Of a stretch of DNA of 44,747 nt, positions 14,973-23,759 are shown in pieces; within the stretch, counting starts at the first letter, position 1; every line of letters begins with the position of its first letter. The stretch is from Bacteroidota bacterium (GTDB lineage Bacteria; Bacteroidota; Bacteroidia; Bacteroidales; UBA4417). The notes below the pieces were generated by a model. That model was given only the letters and a program-made list of their open reading frames with translations, did not search any database and had not been told where the DNA came from. The position numbers and the translations under genes are program-made. The stretch is taken from contig JAKLFM010000021.1 of assembly GCA_022711175.1 (NCBI GenBank), positions 1 to 44,747 of the forward strand, given 5' to 3'.

Positions 14973-17900
14973 TTAGTGTCGGGTATCATCAGATGAAGAC
15001 CGGAAACCAATGCTGTGCTTCCCTCCTGCCTGCTTTGCCGGTTTATTCATTGCATTTTCCACATCTTCAACACCGAATGAATTCAGCGAAATGTCATCCA
15101 CAACATCCAGTTTCGAAATCCTGTCGGAATGAATTTGTACCATTTTTTCGAAGAAATTCCTCACAGTACGGCCGTTGCCAAACGATTTATCGCGGTTTTC
15201 CCAGCATTCCTCGAGGTGTTCGCGCACTTTTTCCTCCACTTCGTCCGATATATTGAATTGTTTCCTGCGGCAAAGGCCTGTGAAAATTTCGGTAAGTTCG
15301 GCCGGAGAATAATCGTTAAAGAAGAAGTTCCGGTTAAAGCGCGATTTCAGTCCCGGGTTCGAGTCAAGGAAATGGTTCATTTCGCCGGTATAGCCGGCCG
15401 CTATGACAACGAGGCGCTCGCGGTCATCTTCCATGCGTTTGAGCAGTGTATCAACAGCTTCCTGCCCGAAGTCGTTACCCGCACCGTCAGGTGTGAGCGT
15501 GTATGCTTCGTCGATAAACAGGATGCCATGCAAGGCTGAATCAATTACCTTCATGGTTTTTGGCGCAGTTTGCCCGACATATTGTGCAACCATGTCAGCA
15601 CGCGACACTTCAACCACGTGCCCGCGGGAAAGCAATCCCATGGCTTTGAATATTCGCCCCATGAGCCTGGCAATGGTGGTTTTTCCGGTGCCCGGAGGGC
15701 CATAAAAAACGGTGTGCAAACTTATCGGGTTCGACGAAAGCCCTTTTTCGCGCCTCAGTTTTTCGATTTTTATGTAATTGATGAGCGTGGCAACATCCTT
15801 TTTCACATTGTCTAACCCCACCAAGTCCTGAAGTTCTTTAAGCACATCTTCAACAGTTTCCTGCCTTTCATCAGCAAATTCGTCCTCAACAGCACTGGTT
15901 ATGTCGGCTTCGGTGATAGTGATCAAATCATTGTCGGTAATGTCGTCGAGCATTGCCAGCCTCGACGACTGCAGCCGCACCACTTCCTCAAAAAGGTTGC
16001 GCATTACCCTCGCATTTCCGAAGCTTTTGGTTTTTGACTTGTACAGAAAATCGCAATACCGTTTCAGTTTGTCCGTTGCATCCTGTTCGAGCTCAAAATG
16101 GCGTGATTTGCAGGTTTGAACAAAGATTGAAACAAGTTCCTCGGGTTTGTAATCTTCAAAACAAAAATAGCGGTTGAATCTCGACTGCAGCCCCGGATTG
16201 GCATCAATAAAAAGTTTCATCTCTGTGGAATAGCCTGCCACAATTACAATGAGCCGGTCACGTTCGTCTTCCATCCGTTTGAGGACTGTTTCAACCGCTT
16301 CGCGGCCAAAATCACGTGGATTATCCTCAGGCGCCAGGCTGTATGCTTCATCAATAAACAGTATGCCATCGAGCGCTGTGTCAATTGCTTTATTGGTTTT
16401 TATGGCCGTGTTGCCGATGTATTCTCCTACCAGTCCCGAACGGTCAACCTCCACCACGTGTCCTTTTTTGAGCAGCCCCATGGCTTTGAAGATTTTTCCA
16501 AGCAACCTGGCAACAGTAGTTTTCCCCGTACCGGGAGGACCTGAAAACACTGAGTGCAGCGCAACCGGATTTGCTGATAATCCTCTTTCGGCACGCATTT
16601 TCTCAATTCTGATGAACTTGAGCAGGTCGTCAACGTCGCGTTTAATGTTGTCGAGACCGGTAAGGTTGTGCAACTCTTTGAGCGATTCGTCGAGCAGTTG
16701 CTTGTCGTCCATCTCAGGAACTTTGTGGATAGAAGCCGTTGGTGTGCTGTCAGACTCAACAGCTACCTGTTTTTCTTTCTCCTCTTCGGCTTCGGCCAGG
16801 TTGCCTTTAAACGTGGCATTCCCGGGTTCAAGCTTTATTGCCCGTTTATACGCTACGATGGCATTGGCATAATCTGCGTTGTCGGCATATACAACCCCGA
16901 TGATGTTATGTACTTCGGCAATTTCGATTTTTTCGACACAGCCCGGTGCGGCCTTGTTTACAGCATCAATGATCTTGTTATCTTGTTCGAGGTTATTATA
17001 GGTGAGTATGAGGTTTGCAAGCAGTATAGGCGTTTCGTGATCAAGAGCATAGGCTTCCTCATAGTATTTGAGTGCACCTTCAAAATCGTCTTTAAACGTT
17101 AATGCCGTTGCCATCCCCGCGAGCGCATCAGAATATTTAGGGCTGATATTCAACGCTTTTTTGAACTGTATAATAGCTTTGTCGTACTCTTCGTTATCAA
17201 AGAATTCACCGCCCTTATTCACAAGCCTCACCGCTTCCGGATCAATGCCTTCGGTATTGTCAGAAGTCACTTTCCCGTCGCCTGAATCCGTTTGCTCATC
17301 CTCCTCCGTTTCGTCGCTGTCCTCATCCTCAATTACCGACAGCACAATTGCCCAAACTCCATCACCATAAGTGATCGTTGTAATGCTGTATCCCTCGCGG
17401 ATTTTATCATTGATATCGTTAATGGGAAATTCCGGGTTGGTCATCCATTCCTGGTTATTGAGCCCGGTGCCTTTCGACATAACAAGTCCCCACTTGCCAT
17501 TACCGTACGCCAGCGCAGTAATTGTAAAACCCTGATCCCAGCCTTTCTGAATGGCAGCCTCAGGAAAATCGGAATAGCTTCCGCTGGTTTGTTCGGGAAA
17601 ACCGGTACCTTTTGTCATGACTACTGCCCAACGGTTGTCGCCATAGGCGAGATGCGATATGAGATAACCATCTTTTAGGCCGGCATTGATTTCCTTTTCA
17701 GGAAAGCGGCTGCTGGTACGCCATATCTGGTCGGTGTATCCTGTGTTTTCCGACATGAAAACGACCCACCGGTCACCATATCCAATAAACGTAATATCTT
17801 TTCCGTCGTTCCAGCCTTCTTTGATGTCGTCGGCCGGGAAATCACCTGATGTGAACCATTGCTGGCCCTCAAGGTCGCTATCGGCGGCAGCGGTTAAAAT

Positions 17901-18011
17901 CCATTGTTTTTCATTGAATACGGCAGCCATAACAGCATTGTCAGCATTCCAGCATTCGTTGATTTTTTTGTCAGGAAAGGAACGGGAAAAATAAAAACGG
18001 TCGATGTTCAT
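14973..18011 (-). CDS. Repeat-TPR-tandem CbxX/CfxQ AAA+ ATPase
   Basis: A 1012-residue multidomain protein. Residues ~5-230 hold five degenerate ~45-residue repeats, each with F-P-x3-I at the start, a YG-x-W-x-VVMSKGTG-like core and a trailing Q-x-W (DUF7477-like). An acidic linker (~232-255) follows, then TPR repeats (~255-410). Two AAA+ domains of the CbxX/CfxQ type come next: Walker A at 491-499 and 771-779 (both GPPGTGKTT), Walker B LFIDEAY near 550 and 830, and sensor/arginine segments of the form LQSRFNR and LKSRFNR. Both modules look catalytically intact. CbxX-type ATPases include Rubisco activase CbbX and EccA of type VII secretion (TPR plus one AAA); they remodel protein complexes. 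It is the middle gene of a three-gene operon with two membrane proteins. Confidence 0.9.
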   Translation of the reverse strand: MNIDRFYFSRSFPDKKINECWNADNAVMAAVFNEKQWILTAAADSDLEGQQWFTSGDFPADDIKEGWNDGKDITFIGYGDRWVVFMSENTGYTDQIWRTSSRFPEKEINAGLKDGYLISHLAYGDNRWAVVMTKGTGFPEQTSGSYSDFPEAAIQKGWDQGFTITALAYGNGKWGLVMSKGTGLNNQEWMTNPEFPINDINDKIREGYSITTITYGDGVWAIVLSVIEDEDSDETEEDEQTDSGDGKVTSDNTEGIDPEAVRLVNKGGEFFDNEEYDKAIIQFKKALNISPKYSDALAGMATALTFKDDFEGALKYYEEAYALDHETPILLANLILTYNNLEQDNKIIDAVNKAAPGCVEKIEIAEVHNIIGVVYADNADYANAIVAYKRAIKLEPGNATFKGNLAEAEEEKEKQVAVESDSTPTASIHKVPEMDDKQLLDESLKELHNLTGLDNIKRDVDDLLKFIRIEKMRAERGLSANPVALHSVFSGPPGTGKTTVARLLGKIFKAMGLLKKGHVVEVDRSGLVGEYIGNTAIKTNKAIDTALDGILFIDEAYSLAPEDNPRDFGREAVETVLKRMEDERDRLIVIVAGYSTEMKLFIDANPGLQSRFNRYFCFEDYKPEELVSIFVQTCKSRHFELEQDATDKLKRYCDFLYKSKTKSFGNARVMRNLFEEVVRLQSSRLAMLDDITDNDLITITEADITSAVEDEFADERQETVEDVLKELQDLVGLDNVKKDVATLINYIKIEKLRREKGLSSNPISLHTVFYGPPGTGKTTIARLMGRIFKAMGLLSRGHVVEVSRADMVAQYVGQTAPKTMKVIDSALHGILFIDEAYTLTPDGAGNDFGQEAVDTLLKRMEDDRERLVVIAAGYTGEMNHFLDSNPGLKSRFNRNFFFNDYSPAELTEIFTGLCRRKQFNISDEVEEKVREHLEECWENRDKSFGNGRTVRNFFEKMVQIHSDRISKLDVVDDISLNSFGVEDVENAMNKPAKQAGGKHSIGFRSSSDDTRH

Positions 18012-18077
18012 TCTTTATGGAGTTTATTGCATTTAGTTTATCTGATTATCTGCACACAGGTTGAAACCAAATCTGTT

Positions 18078-19739
18078 TTATGTAGAAAGGCTGGCGCCAC
18101 ATCCGGGGCAGTGTGTTGAGCTGCCGGCTGATGCAGAGAATGTCCGCCCGCATCTGGGGCATTTATAATTCCCCGAACCGGCTGCTGCGCTTCCAAACGC
18201 TTTGAGGGCTACAATTGCAATAAAAATTAATACCAGGAGCAAAAGGAGAAAGAAGGTCACCATCAAGGTCATGATATTAATGATGAACAGCAGAATCACC
18301 CTCAGCAAGCCTACAAGCGGCCCGCCAATATAAAAGCTTTCAATAATCCAGCTTAGGGTAAGCAACAGGGTGACCATGCTCATGATATACATAAACCAGT
18401 GTACAGGCCTGTCGTAACCAATGGGCAGCAGGTTGAAGCCTTCGTTGTAAAACCATTCCATTTCGGAGCCATTCCAAAAAGAGCTGATGAATATGGTGGC
18501 CCCCAGTAAAACACCCGTTAGCATTGGGTACCAGGGCATTCGTTTAACGGGATAAACTTTATCAAGGAAATGGATACGAATGGGTGAAGGGGCGCTTTTG
18601 CCACCTCCATCGGAGTACTCGTCTCGCCCTTTTCGCAGACGCAGCAAATAACTGTCGAGTTTTGTAAAGTATTTTTTTACCAGGAAAACAATAATTGCCA
18701 TTACAACCACTATGATCCATGAACGCATCTTTGTGAAATCGAAAATATGCTGGAGATTATACATGAATTTGTGCTTGAAAGAGCTTCCTCCTTTGAGGTA
18801 AGCGCTCTTGTTGATCGAAGCACGTGTGACAAATCCCGTTTTCATTCCGCTAAAAGCTACTTTGTACCAGCCTTCTTTCAGCTTTTCAACTATTTTTATT
18901 GTGTCGCCGCTGGTAAGCATGGCTGATGACCTTTCGTGATTGGTAGTATCACTTATTTTGAATTCTTCAGCATCAATTACATAAACCTCGCCTACTTTTA
19001 TACGGTTTTCTTCCTCCATTTTCCGCCGTTCCTTGTAACCATATCTGTCTTTGATTATGAGGTCGTCGGCATCAGTAGTGATGGCAATTCCCGAAACGGC
19101 TTCAATTTCGGCCTGTGTGAGTATCCGGTCAAAAACCCTTATATCGTCCACGGCTCCACTTATCGGCCCGGTGAAAGCCTTTTCCTCCCCATCAAAGGTT
19201 TTTGCACGTGAGCTGAAAACAGTACCGTTTACCACGAACCTGGCTTCCTGGTTTTTGCCATCATAAATGGCGGCAACAAACACCCATTCGTTAACCACCG
19301 GAGGGCCGTACAAAACCCCGTCCTTACCACATTGCAAGCCATACCGGTACTGATCGTCGTGGTCGTCGATAATAATGGCGCGGTTTCGTTTATCGGTTCC
19401 GTTGCCGAAAATGTACATCCGCCCGTAGTGGTTTGTGGCCTTTACCCAGGCTGTGATGGTAATTTGAGGGATTTTCCTCTGATTTATGTCGAGCGGATAG
19501 ATAATATTGTGACTGCTTTTATCATATGATTTACCCATTTCAAAACTCACTGCTCCGTTGGATTTGCCGTCGTGGCCGGGCACTGCTGTACCACGCGAAA
19601 TTTTAACCTTGCCAGAACCGCTGCCGTCAAAACTATAGATAGCAGCCTGATTACCTGTTTTTTCAGGATTCGCTGAAGTTAACGCCGGCATTAGCAGCAG
19701 CATGCCAGCAACAATGCTGAGTAAGATCTTTTTCTTCAT
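18078..19739 (-). CDS. LamG-like / SH3-like / multi-TM protein with C-terminal zinc ribbon
   Basis: A 553-residue protein. A signal peptide (1-23) precedes a concanavalin/LamG-like jelly roll (~30-215, ending with GAVDDIRVFDRILTQAEI, typical of LamG_3). An SH3b-like domain follows (~262-318, with GDTIKIVEKLKEGWYKVAF and GFVTRASI). Four to five membrane helices lie at ~344-362, ~418-437, ~458-478 and ~483-525. The C-terminus (~530-553) is a zinc ribbon with CPRCG and CPGCG knuckles. The outside half would bind glycan or peptidoglycan, and the ribbon would lie at the membrane's inner face. It is the first gene of an operon with the tandem-AAA ATPase, for which it may be the membrane partner. 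Function unknown. Confidence 0.82.
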   Translation of the reverse strand: MKKKILLSIVAGMLLLMPALTSANPEKTGNQAAIYSFDGSGSGKVKISRGTAVPGHDGKSNGAVSFEMGKSYDKSSHNIIYPLDINQRKIPQITITAWVKATNHYGRMYIFGNGTDKRNRAIIIDDHDDQYRYGLQCGKDGVLYGPPVVNEWVFVAAIYDGKNQEARFVVNGTVFSSRAKTFDGEEKAFTGPISGAVDDIRVFDRILTQAEIEAVSGIAITTDADDLIIKDRYGYKERRKMEEENRIKVGEVYVIDAEEFKISDTTNHERSSAMLTSGDTIKIVEKLKEGWYKVAFSGMKTGFVTRASINKSAYLKGGSSFKHKFMYNLQHIFDFTKMRSWIIVVVMAIIVFLVKKYFTKLDSYLLRLRKGRDEYSDGGGKSAPSPIRIHFLDKVYPVKRMPWYPMLTGVLLGATIFISSFWNGSEMEWFYNEGFNLLPIGYDRPVHWFMYIMSMVTLLLTLSWIIESFYIGGPLVGLLRVILLFIINIMTLMVTFFLLLLLVLIFIAIVALKAFGSAAAGSGNYKCPRCGRTFSASAGSSTHCPGCGASLST

Positions 19740-19825
19740 GATTTTGATTTGCAGTGGTTTGAGGTATTTCAGTTTACAATAAAGGATTCACGGTGATGAC
19801 CAATGTTTCATCCGAGCATTGACCG

Positions 19826-19858
19826 CAAATATACCGATGTGATTTGATTGCACACAAA
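19826..19858 (-). promoter_or_regulatory. Consensus Bacteroidota promoter of the AAA operon
   Basis: On the minus strand TTTG (19858-19855) is followed after 21 bp by TATATTTG (19833-19826). This matches the housekeeping-sigma consensus TTTG-N19-21-TAnnTTTG. It predicts a start near 19819 and an ~80-nt leader before the ATG at 19739. The rest of the 19740-20072 spacer holds nothing else I can identify. Confidence 0.75.
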
Positions 19859-20072
19859 CAATTCACGTTCGGATTTATAAATCCGAACAATGCGCATAAA
19901 AAGGCTATTAGGAAATAATACCGGCTGGAGCAAAGTTGACAGTAAACTATCGCATTTTAGCTTTTAACGGTTTCAAACAAAAAGCTTCCCTGAATTGGTT
20001 TTGAATTTTCGCGGATTCAGAATTGATCCGCAAATCCTTGATTATGTGGTCTTTTCGAGGACAAATAGATTG

Positions 20073-21551
20073 TTACCGGCAGTGCTGGTCAATCACATGG
20101 CTGATGCTTTGCTCGCATACTTTGCAGAATTTCATGTGCCGAGTGTACATAATGCAGTCGAGTTGCGAACGGTAAAGTCCTTTGGCAGTATAACCTGCGC
20201 CTTCGAAAGCGCCGACTTCATCTTTGTATTTTTCTTTCGCAAAAAATTGATCCTCAGTCTGCATTTGCTTCACAAAAAGGTCCTCCATTACGCTCTCGGG
20301 CAGCAAGGCCTTTCTGATGCTGTCGCGTGTAACCTGAATGCGATAGCCGAAAGTATCAAACTCCTCCTTGTTCCAGGGTGTAGGCAGAGGTGTGCCTGAT
20401 TCGGTCAACGATTTCCATTTAAGGTTGTTCTTATCAAACATGGCCGTGATATTGGTCTCCCAGGGTTCAACCTTTATATCCGGCACTTCGTAGGCAACCG
20501 ACGAGGTGTAGTATTCGTCGGCCAGCGCTGCCAGGTGATGACCCAGTTCGTGAACCATAATGTATTCGGCAAACTTATTATCGGCTGAAACTGTTGTGTA
20601 AAGGTTGTATATGCCTCCTCCTCCATAGGTTTGTTCGTTGATAAGAATGACCATGAAATCGTAAGGAACGGCCGAAGCGGCATCGCGCACGGTGCGGTTA
20701 TCGTAAGTGAGGGCATAGCGTTCGCTGTCGAAGCTGCTGTAATGAACCGAAAGCGGTGTGCGCTTGTACACATTGTGATGCGGTTTGCAAACACCCGAAA
20801 TTTCGGATGGCGTTTCAACGGCTCTTACGTTAAAATCAGTCTTGCGCGAAGCATAGGGTTCAACCTTCATCAGGGCATCGGTAAGCCGCCGTGCATCGCT
20901 GCGGAATTTGCCTATTTCGGCGCTGGTATAACCGTCGCCAAGTATCACAATGTCAACCTTTTGGTTTGCCGGGCCGTTTTCCATGATTATATCCGCCTTT
21001 TCGGGATGAAGCTTGTCGGCTTTCAGCACCTGCCGCGATGCCGGGTCAATGCTGGTTGTCCAGATGGTTTGAAATTTATTTTCAGCATCTCTCTTTTTCA
21101 GGATCACGTTTACCGGTTTGAGCGGCCACGGAAAACGCAGCGATTCATGATAGGTTCCCCAAACACTGTCGGCTTCGGGGGTGGTTTGCCATTCGCCGAA
21201 AACGCTTGCAAAACCTCTTGAATAAAGCAATGTGCCTGTTTCTTTGTCAGTGACTTCGAAAAAATACAGACCCAGCTCCAGCGCATCAATCAGCATGGTT
21301 TTGCTTCCCGGCCAATCACCATCAGATAAGACCCTGTCGGTGGCGAAATGCTCTTCTTTCATGTTTCCACTGTGAAAATAGTCGAGCCGCATGGTCTTTC
21401 CGGTGAAGAATTCATCGTACTTCACATTGCCGGTATTTTTCACCGCGACTTCGTTGCCGGCAGTGTTCTTAACATCTTTATCGTTCAGTTTTACCGGCTT
21501 GCACGAAGCCAGCACGCTGATTATAAGGATGATGATTGCAAATTTTTCCAT
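20073..21551 (-). CDS. M64 family metallopeptidase lipoprotein (IgA-peptidase-like)
   Basis: A 492-residue secreted protein. The N-terminus is a lipoprotein signal with lipobox LASC (Cys ~17). Residues ~40-170 form the beta-rich N-terminal domain of M64 peptidases. The catalytic region contains H334-E335-L-G-H338-H-x6-E, a zinc-binding HExxH motif with a downstream acidic ligand, preceded by VDIVILGDGYT (~200), typical of the family. M64 is named for the Clostridium ramosum IgA protease, but most Bacteroidota members have unknown substrates, so IgA cleavage should not be assumed. Cysteines near the C-terminus (LDCIMYTRHMKFCKVCEQ) are conserved in the family. It stands alone, divergent from the helicase gene. 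Confidence 0.88.
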   Translation of the reverse strand: MEKFAIIILIISVLASCKPVKLNDKDVKNTAGNEVAVKNTGNVKYDEFFTGKTMRLDYFHSGNMKEEHFATDRVLSDGDWPGSKTMLIDALELGLYFFEVTDKETGTLLYSRGFASVFGEWQTTPEADSVWGTYHESLRFPWPLKPVNVILKKRDAENKFQTIWTTSIDPASRQVLKADKLHPEKADIIMENGPANQKVDIVILGDGYTSAEIGKFRSDARRLTDALMKVEPYASRKTDFNVRAVETPSEISGVCKPHHNVYKRTPLSVHYSSFDSERYALTYDNRTVRDAASAVPYDFMVILINEQTYGGGGIYNLYTTVSADNKFAEYIMVHELGHHLAALADEYYTSSVAYEVPDIKVEPWETNITAMFDKNNLKWKSLTESGTPLPTPWNKEEFDTFGYRIQVTRDSIRKALLPESVMEDLFVKQMQTEDQFFAKEKYKDEVGAFEGAGYTAKGLYRSQLDCIMYTRHMKFCKVCEQSISHVIDQHCR

Positions 21552-21644
21552 GGCTGTAATTTTCTGTGAAGTTAAAACAGTTTGGAGTTTCAGGTAATGA
21601 CATTACTGATTTTTGATAAAAGACTTTAGTAAGCAACGTAACCG

Positions 21645-21652
21645 TACCTTTG
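21645..21652 (+). promoter_or_regulatory. -7 box that decides the helicase start
   Basis: TACCTTTG matches TAnnTTTG. It overlaps the furthest-upstream in-frame TTG (21650), so that codon is probably not transcribed; the next in-frame TTG at 21668 fits a start just after transcription begins. Confidence 0.45.
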
Positions 21653-21667
21653 CAGAAAATTTATCAT

Positions 21668-22888
21668 TTGACATTCAACGAATTTGGTTTCGATCCCCGC
21701 GTTCTCGAAGGCATCGAATCCCTTGGCTACGAAACAGCCACACCCATACAGGAACAAGCCATTCCGGCCATTCTGGAAGGCCGGGATATCATCGGTTCCG
21801 CCCAAACCGGCACCGGAAAAACAGCAGCTTTCCTGCTACCCATTATTCACCGCATTATCACGACCAAACACGATGAGCATATCAAAGCGCTGGTGATCGT
21901 GCCTACCCGTGAACTGGCAGTGCAAATTGACCAGCAGATGCAGGGCATGTCGTATTTCACGCCGGTAAGTTCCATTCCCGTGTATGGCGGTACCGACGGC
22001 GCTACATACAGCAACGAGCAGAAAGCACTTACCGACGGCGCCGATGTGGTGATCTGCACGCCGGGACGAATGCTCTCGCACCTTAACATGGGCTATGTGA
22101 ACATTTCGGGCCTCTCCTACCTCATTCTCGACGAAGCCGACCGCATGCTCGACATGGGTTTTCATGATGACATTATGAAGATCATCACCAGCCTGCCCGA
22201 AAAACGCCAGAACCTGCTCTTTTCGGCTACCATGCCGGCGGCTATCCGGCAACTGGCCAGGAAAATCCTTGTAAACCCGGTGGAGATCAATATTGCCGTT
22301 TCGAAACCTGCCGAAAAAGTCAAACAGCAGGCTTACATGGTTTACGATGCCCAGAAAATTCCTTTGGTGGAGCATTTGCTGGGACTCCGTAAGCTGCGCA
22401 GCATCCTTATCTTTTGTTCCACCAAGGAGAAAACCAAGCAACTGGCACGCGACCTCAAACGGTTAAAACTCTCTGCTGACGAGATTCACTCCGACATTGA
22501 CCAGGATGCCCGCGAGCGTGTGTTGAACCGCTTTAAAAGCCGCGACCTGAACATACTGGTAGCCACCGACATCCTTTCGCGCGGAATTGATATTGACGAC
22601 ATTGACCTGGTGATTAATTACGATGTGCCGCACGATGCCGAGGACTATGTGCACCGCGTGGGGCGCACCGCCCGGGCTGAAGCCGAAGGCGAAGCCGTTA
22701 CGCTGGTAAATGAAAAGGACCAGCGCCGCTTTGCTGCCATTGAAGAGCTGATTGAAAAGGAGATCGAAAAGCCGGGAATACCTGCCCATCTGGGACCCGG
22801 GCCTGTTTACAATCCAACGCACAAAAACAGGACACAACGGAAATGGCGGCCCGGGAGGAAAAAACCGGGATTTCGCGGTAAAAAATAG
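21668..22888 (+). CDS. DEAD-box RNA helicase (RhlE-like)
   Basis: A ~406-residue ATP-dependent RNA helicase. The Q motif region (GYETATPIQEQAIP), Walker A AQTGTGKT, PTRELAVQ, DEAD, SAT, and the C-terminal RecA domain motifs (STKEKT, VATDILSRGIDIDD, HRVGRTAR) are all present in order. A basic tail (RKWRPGRKKPGFRGKK) follows, as in RhlE-type enzymes of cold response and ribosome assembly. No ATG exists near the N-terminus; I take TTG 21668 because the alternative TTG 21650 lies within the -7 box, and the result starts MTFNEFGFD, typical of the family. The start remains uncertain by 6 codons. Confidence 0.93.
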   Translation: MTFNEFGFDPRVLEGIESLGYETATPIQEQAIPAILEGRDIIGSAQTGTGKTAAFLLPIIHRIITTKHDEHIKALVIVPTRELAVQIDQQMQGMSYFTPVSSIPVYGGTDGATYSNEQKALTDGADVVICTPGRMLSHLNMGYVNISGLSYLILDEADRMLDMGFHDDIMKIITSLPEKRQNLLFSATMPAAIRQLARKILVNPVEINIAVSKPAEKVKQQAYMVYDAQKIPLVEHLLGLRKLRSILIFCSTKEKTKQLARDLKRLKLSADEIHSDIDQDARERVLNRFKSRDLNILVATDILSRGIDIDDIDLVINYDVPHDAEDYVHRVGRTARAEAEGEAVTLVNEKDQRRFAAIEELIEKEIEKPGIPAHLGPGPVYNPTHKNRTQRKWRPGRKKPGFRGKK

Positions 22889-22956
22889 CAGAATAATTCC
22901 ACTTTTTTCATTTTCATTTTTGTAAATTTGAATGCATCCTTGTGGTCTCCCGGTTG

Positions 22957-22987
22957 CACATATACACCCATAATGGGAGGATATGTG
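22957..22987. other. Nested inverted repeat downstream of the helicase gene
   Basis: Outer arms CACATAT (22957-22963) and ATATGTG (22981-22987) enclose inner arms CCCAT (22967-22971) and ATGGG (22973-22977). The transcript would form a stem with an internal loop and no U-run. Its role is unknown; it could be an mRNA 3' structure or a small protein-binding site. Confidence 0.45.
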
Positions 22988-23047
22988 TAGTTTGATGATA
23001 CATAGTCACAAGTTAACGCAAGTTTGAAAAACCAATTCAAATTAATA

Positions 23048-23079
23048 TTTGTTTCCTTATAAAGAAACATTTATCTTTG
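23048..23079 (+). promoter_or_regulatory. Consensus promoter of the toxin-antitoxin module
   Basis: TTTG (23048-23051), 20-bp spacer, then TATCTTTG (23072-23079): a full match to TTTG-N19-21-TAnnTTTG. The ATG of the toxin frame lies 15 bp downstream. Confidence 0.75.
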
Positions 23080-23094
23080 CATAAACTTTTGAGA

Positions 23095-23436
23095 ATGACT
23101 GAAAAATTTCAGGTTCAGTTTTTAGAGGAAGCCGTCGAATTTCTTGACAATCTCGACGAAAAAGCGAGAGACAAAATTATTTACAACCTTCAAAAGGCTC
23201 GTTTTTCTAATGACAGAGAACTTTTTTAAAAATTGAAAGATGAAATTTGGGAGTTCAGAACCTTGTTTAATAAAACGCATTACAGGCTTTTTGCGTTTTG
23301 GGACAAGACAGGACAAACCGAAACAATCGTAGTCTCAACGCACGGAATAATTAAGAAAACTGACAAGACACCTAAAGGAGAACTCGAAAAAGCAGAGAAG
23401 CTAAGGAAACTTTATTTTGAAAGGAACAAAACATGA
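23095..23436 (+). pseudogene. HigB/Gp49-like toxin gene with in-frame stop codon
   Basis: One continuous frame of 113 codons from ATG 23095 encodes a RelE/HigB-superfamily protein of the phage Gp49-like type: LEEAVEFLDNLDEKAR at the N-terminus, then WEFRTLFNKTHYRLFAFWDK and the C-terminal ...HGIIKKTDKTPKGELEKAEKLRK. Codon 45 (23227-23229) is TAA, at a place where a lysine (AAA) is expected before KLKDEIWEF; one A-to-T change explains it, and the frame does not shift. The toxin would be inactive unless the stop is a sequence error or is bypassed. HigB toxins cleave mRNA on the ribosome. The stop overlaps the antitoxin ATG by 4 bp, and the promoter is intact. Confidence 0.8.
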
Positions 23437-23759
23437 AAGACAAACCATTAAAGACTTATAGTTTGGACGAGGTTACCGACAAATTTATCGGTAAAACAGG
23501 CACTCCAAAACGTGAAGCATTTGAAAATGAATTGCGGCTTGATTTGCTTGGAGAAGCAATTAAACAGGCAAGAAAAGAAAGACATTTAACGCAAGAAGAA
23601 CTCGGTCAACTGGTTGGAGTTAAGAAAGCTCAAATATCCAAGCTGGAAAACAGTTTGACAGATGCACGTTTTGAAACAATTATAAAAGTATTCAAAGCGT
23701 TGAATGCAAAGGTTATTTTTAATGTTGAATTACTCAATCAGACTGTAATACTCGCCTGA
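23433..23759 (+). CDS. XRE-family antitoxin (HigA-like)
   Basis: A 108-residue protein with a helix-turn-helix of the Cro/CI type at ~45-95 (LTQEELGQLVGVKKAQISKLEN). An N-terminal extension (KTYSLDEVTDKFIGKTGTPKREAFENEL) is typical of antitoxins paired with Gp49-like toxins. It would neutralise the toxin and repress its own promoter. Its ATG overlaps the toxin stop, giving the toxin-first gene order of HigBA systems. The antitoxin frame is intact although the toxin carries a nonsense codon, so it may remain as an orphan regulator. Confidence 0.85.
   Translation: MKDKPLKTYSLDEVTDKFIGKTGTPKREAFENELRLDLLGEAIKQARKERHLTQEELGQLVGVKKAQISKLENSLTDARFETIIKVFKALNAKVIFNVELLNQTVILA

Noticed and set aside
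13699..19739. Assignment of the AAA operon to type VII secretion
   Set aside because: EccA-like TPR-CbxX architecture is suggestive, but there is no EccC ATPase, no WXG100 protein and the AAA module is duplicated, so the label is not supported.
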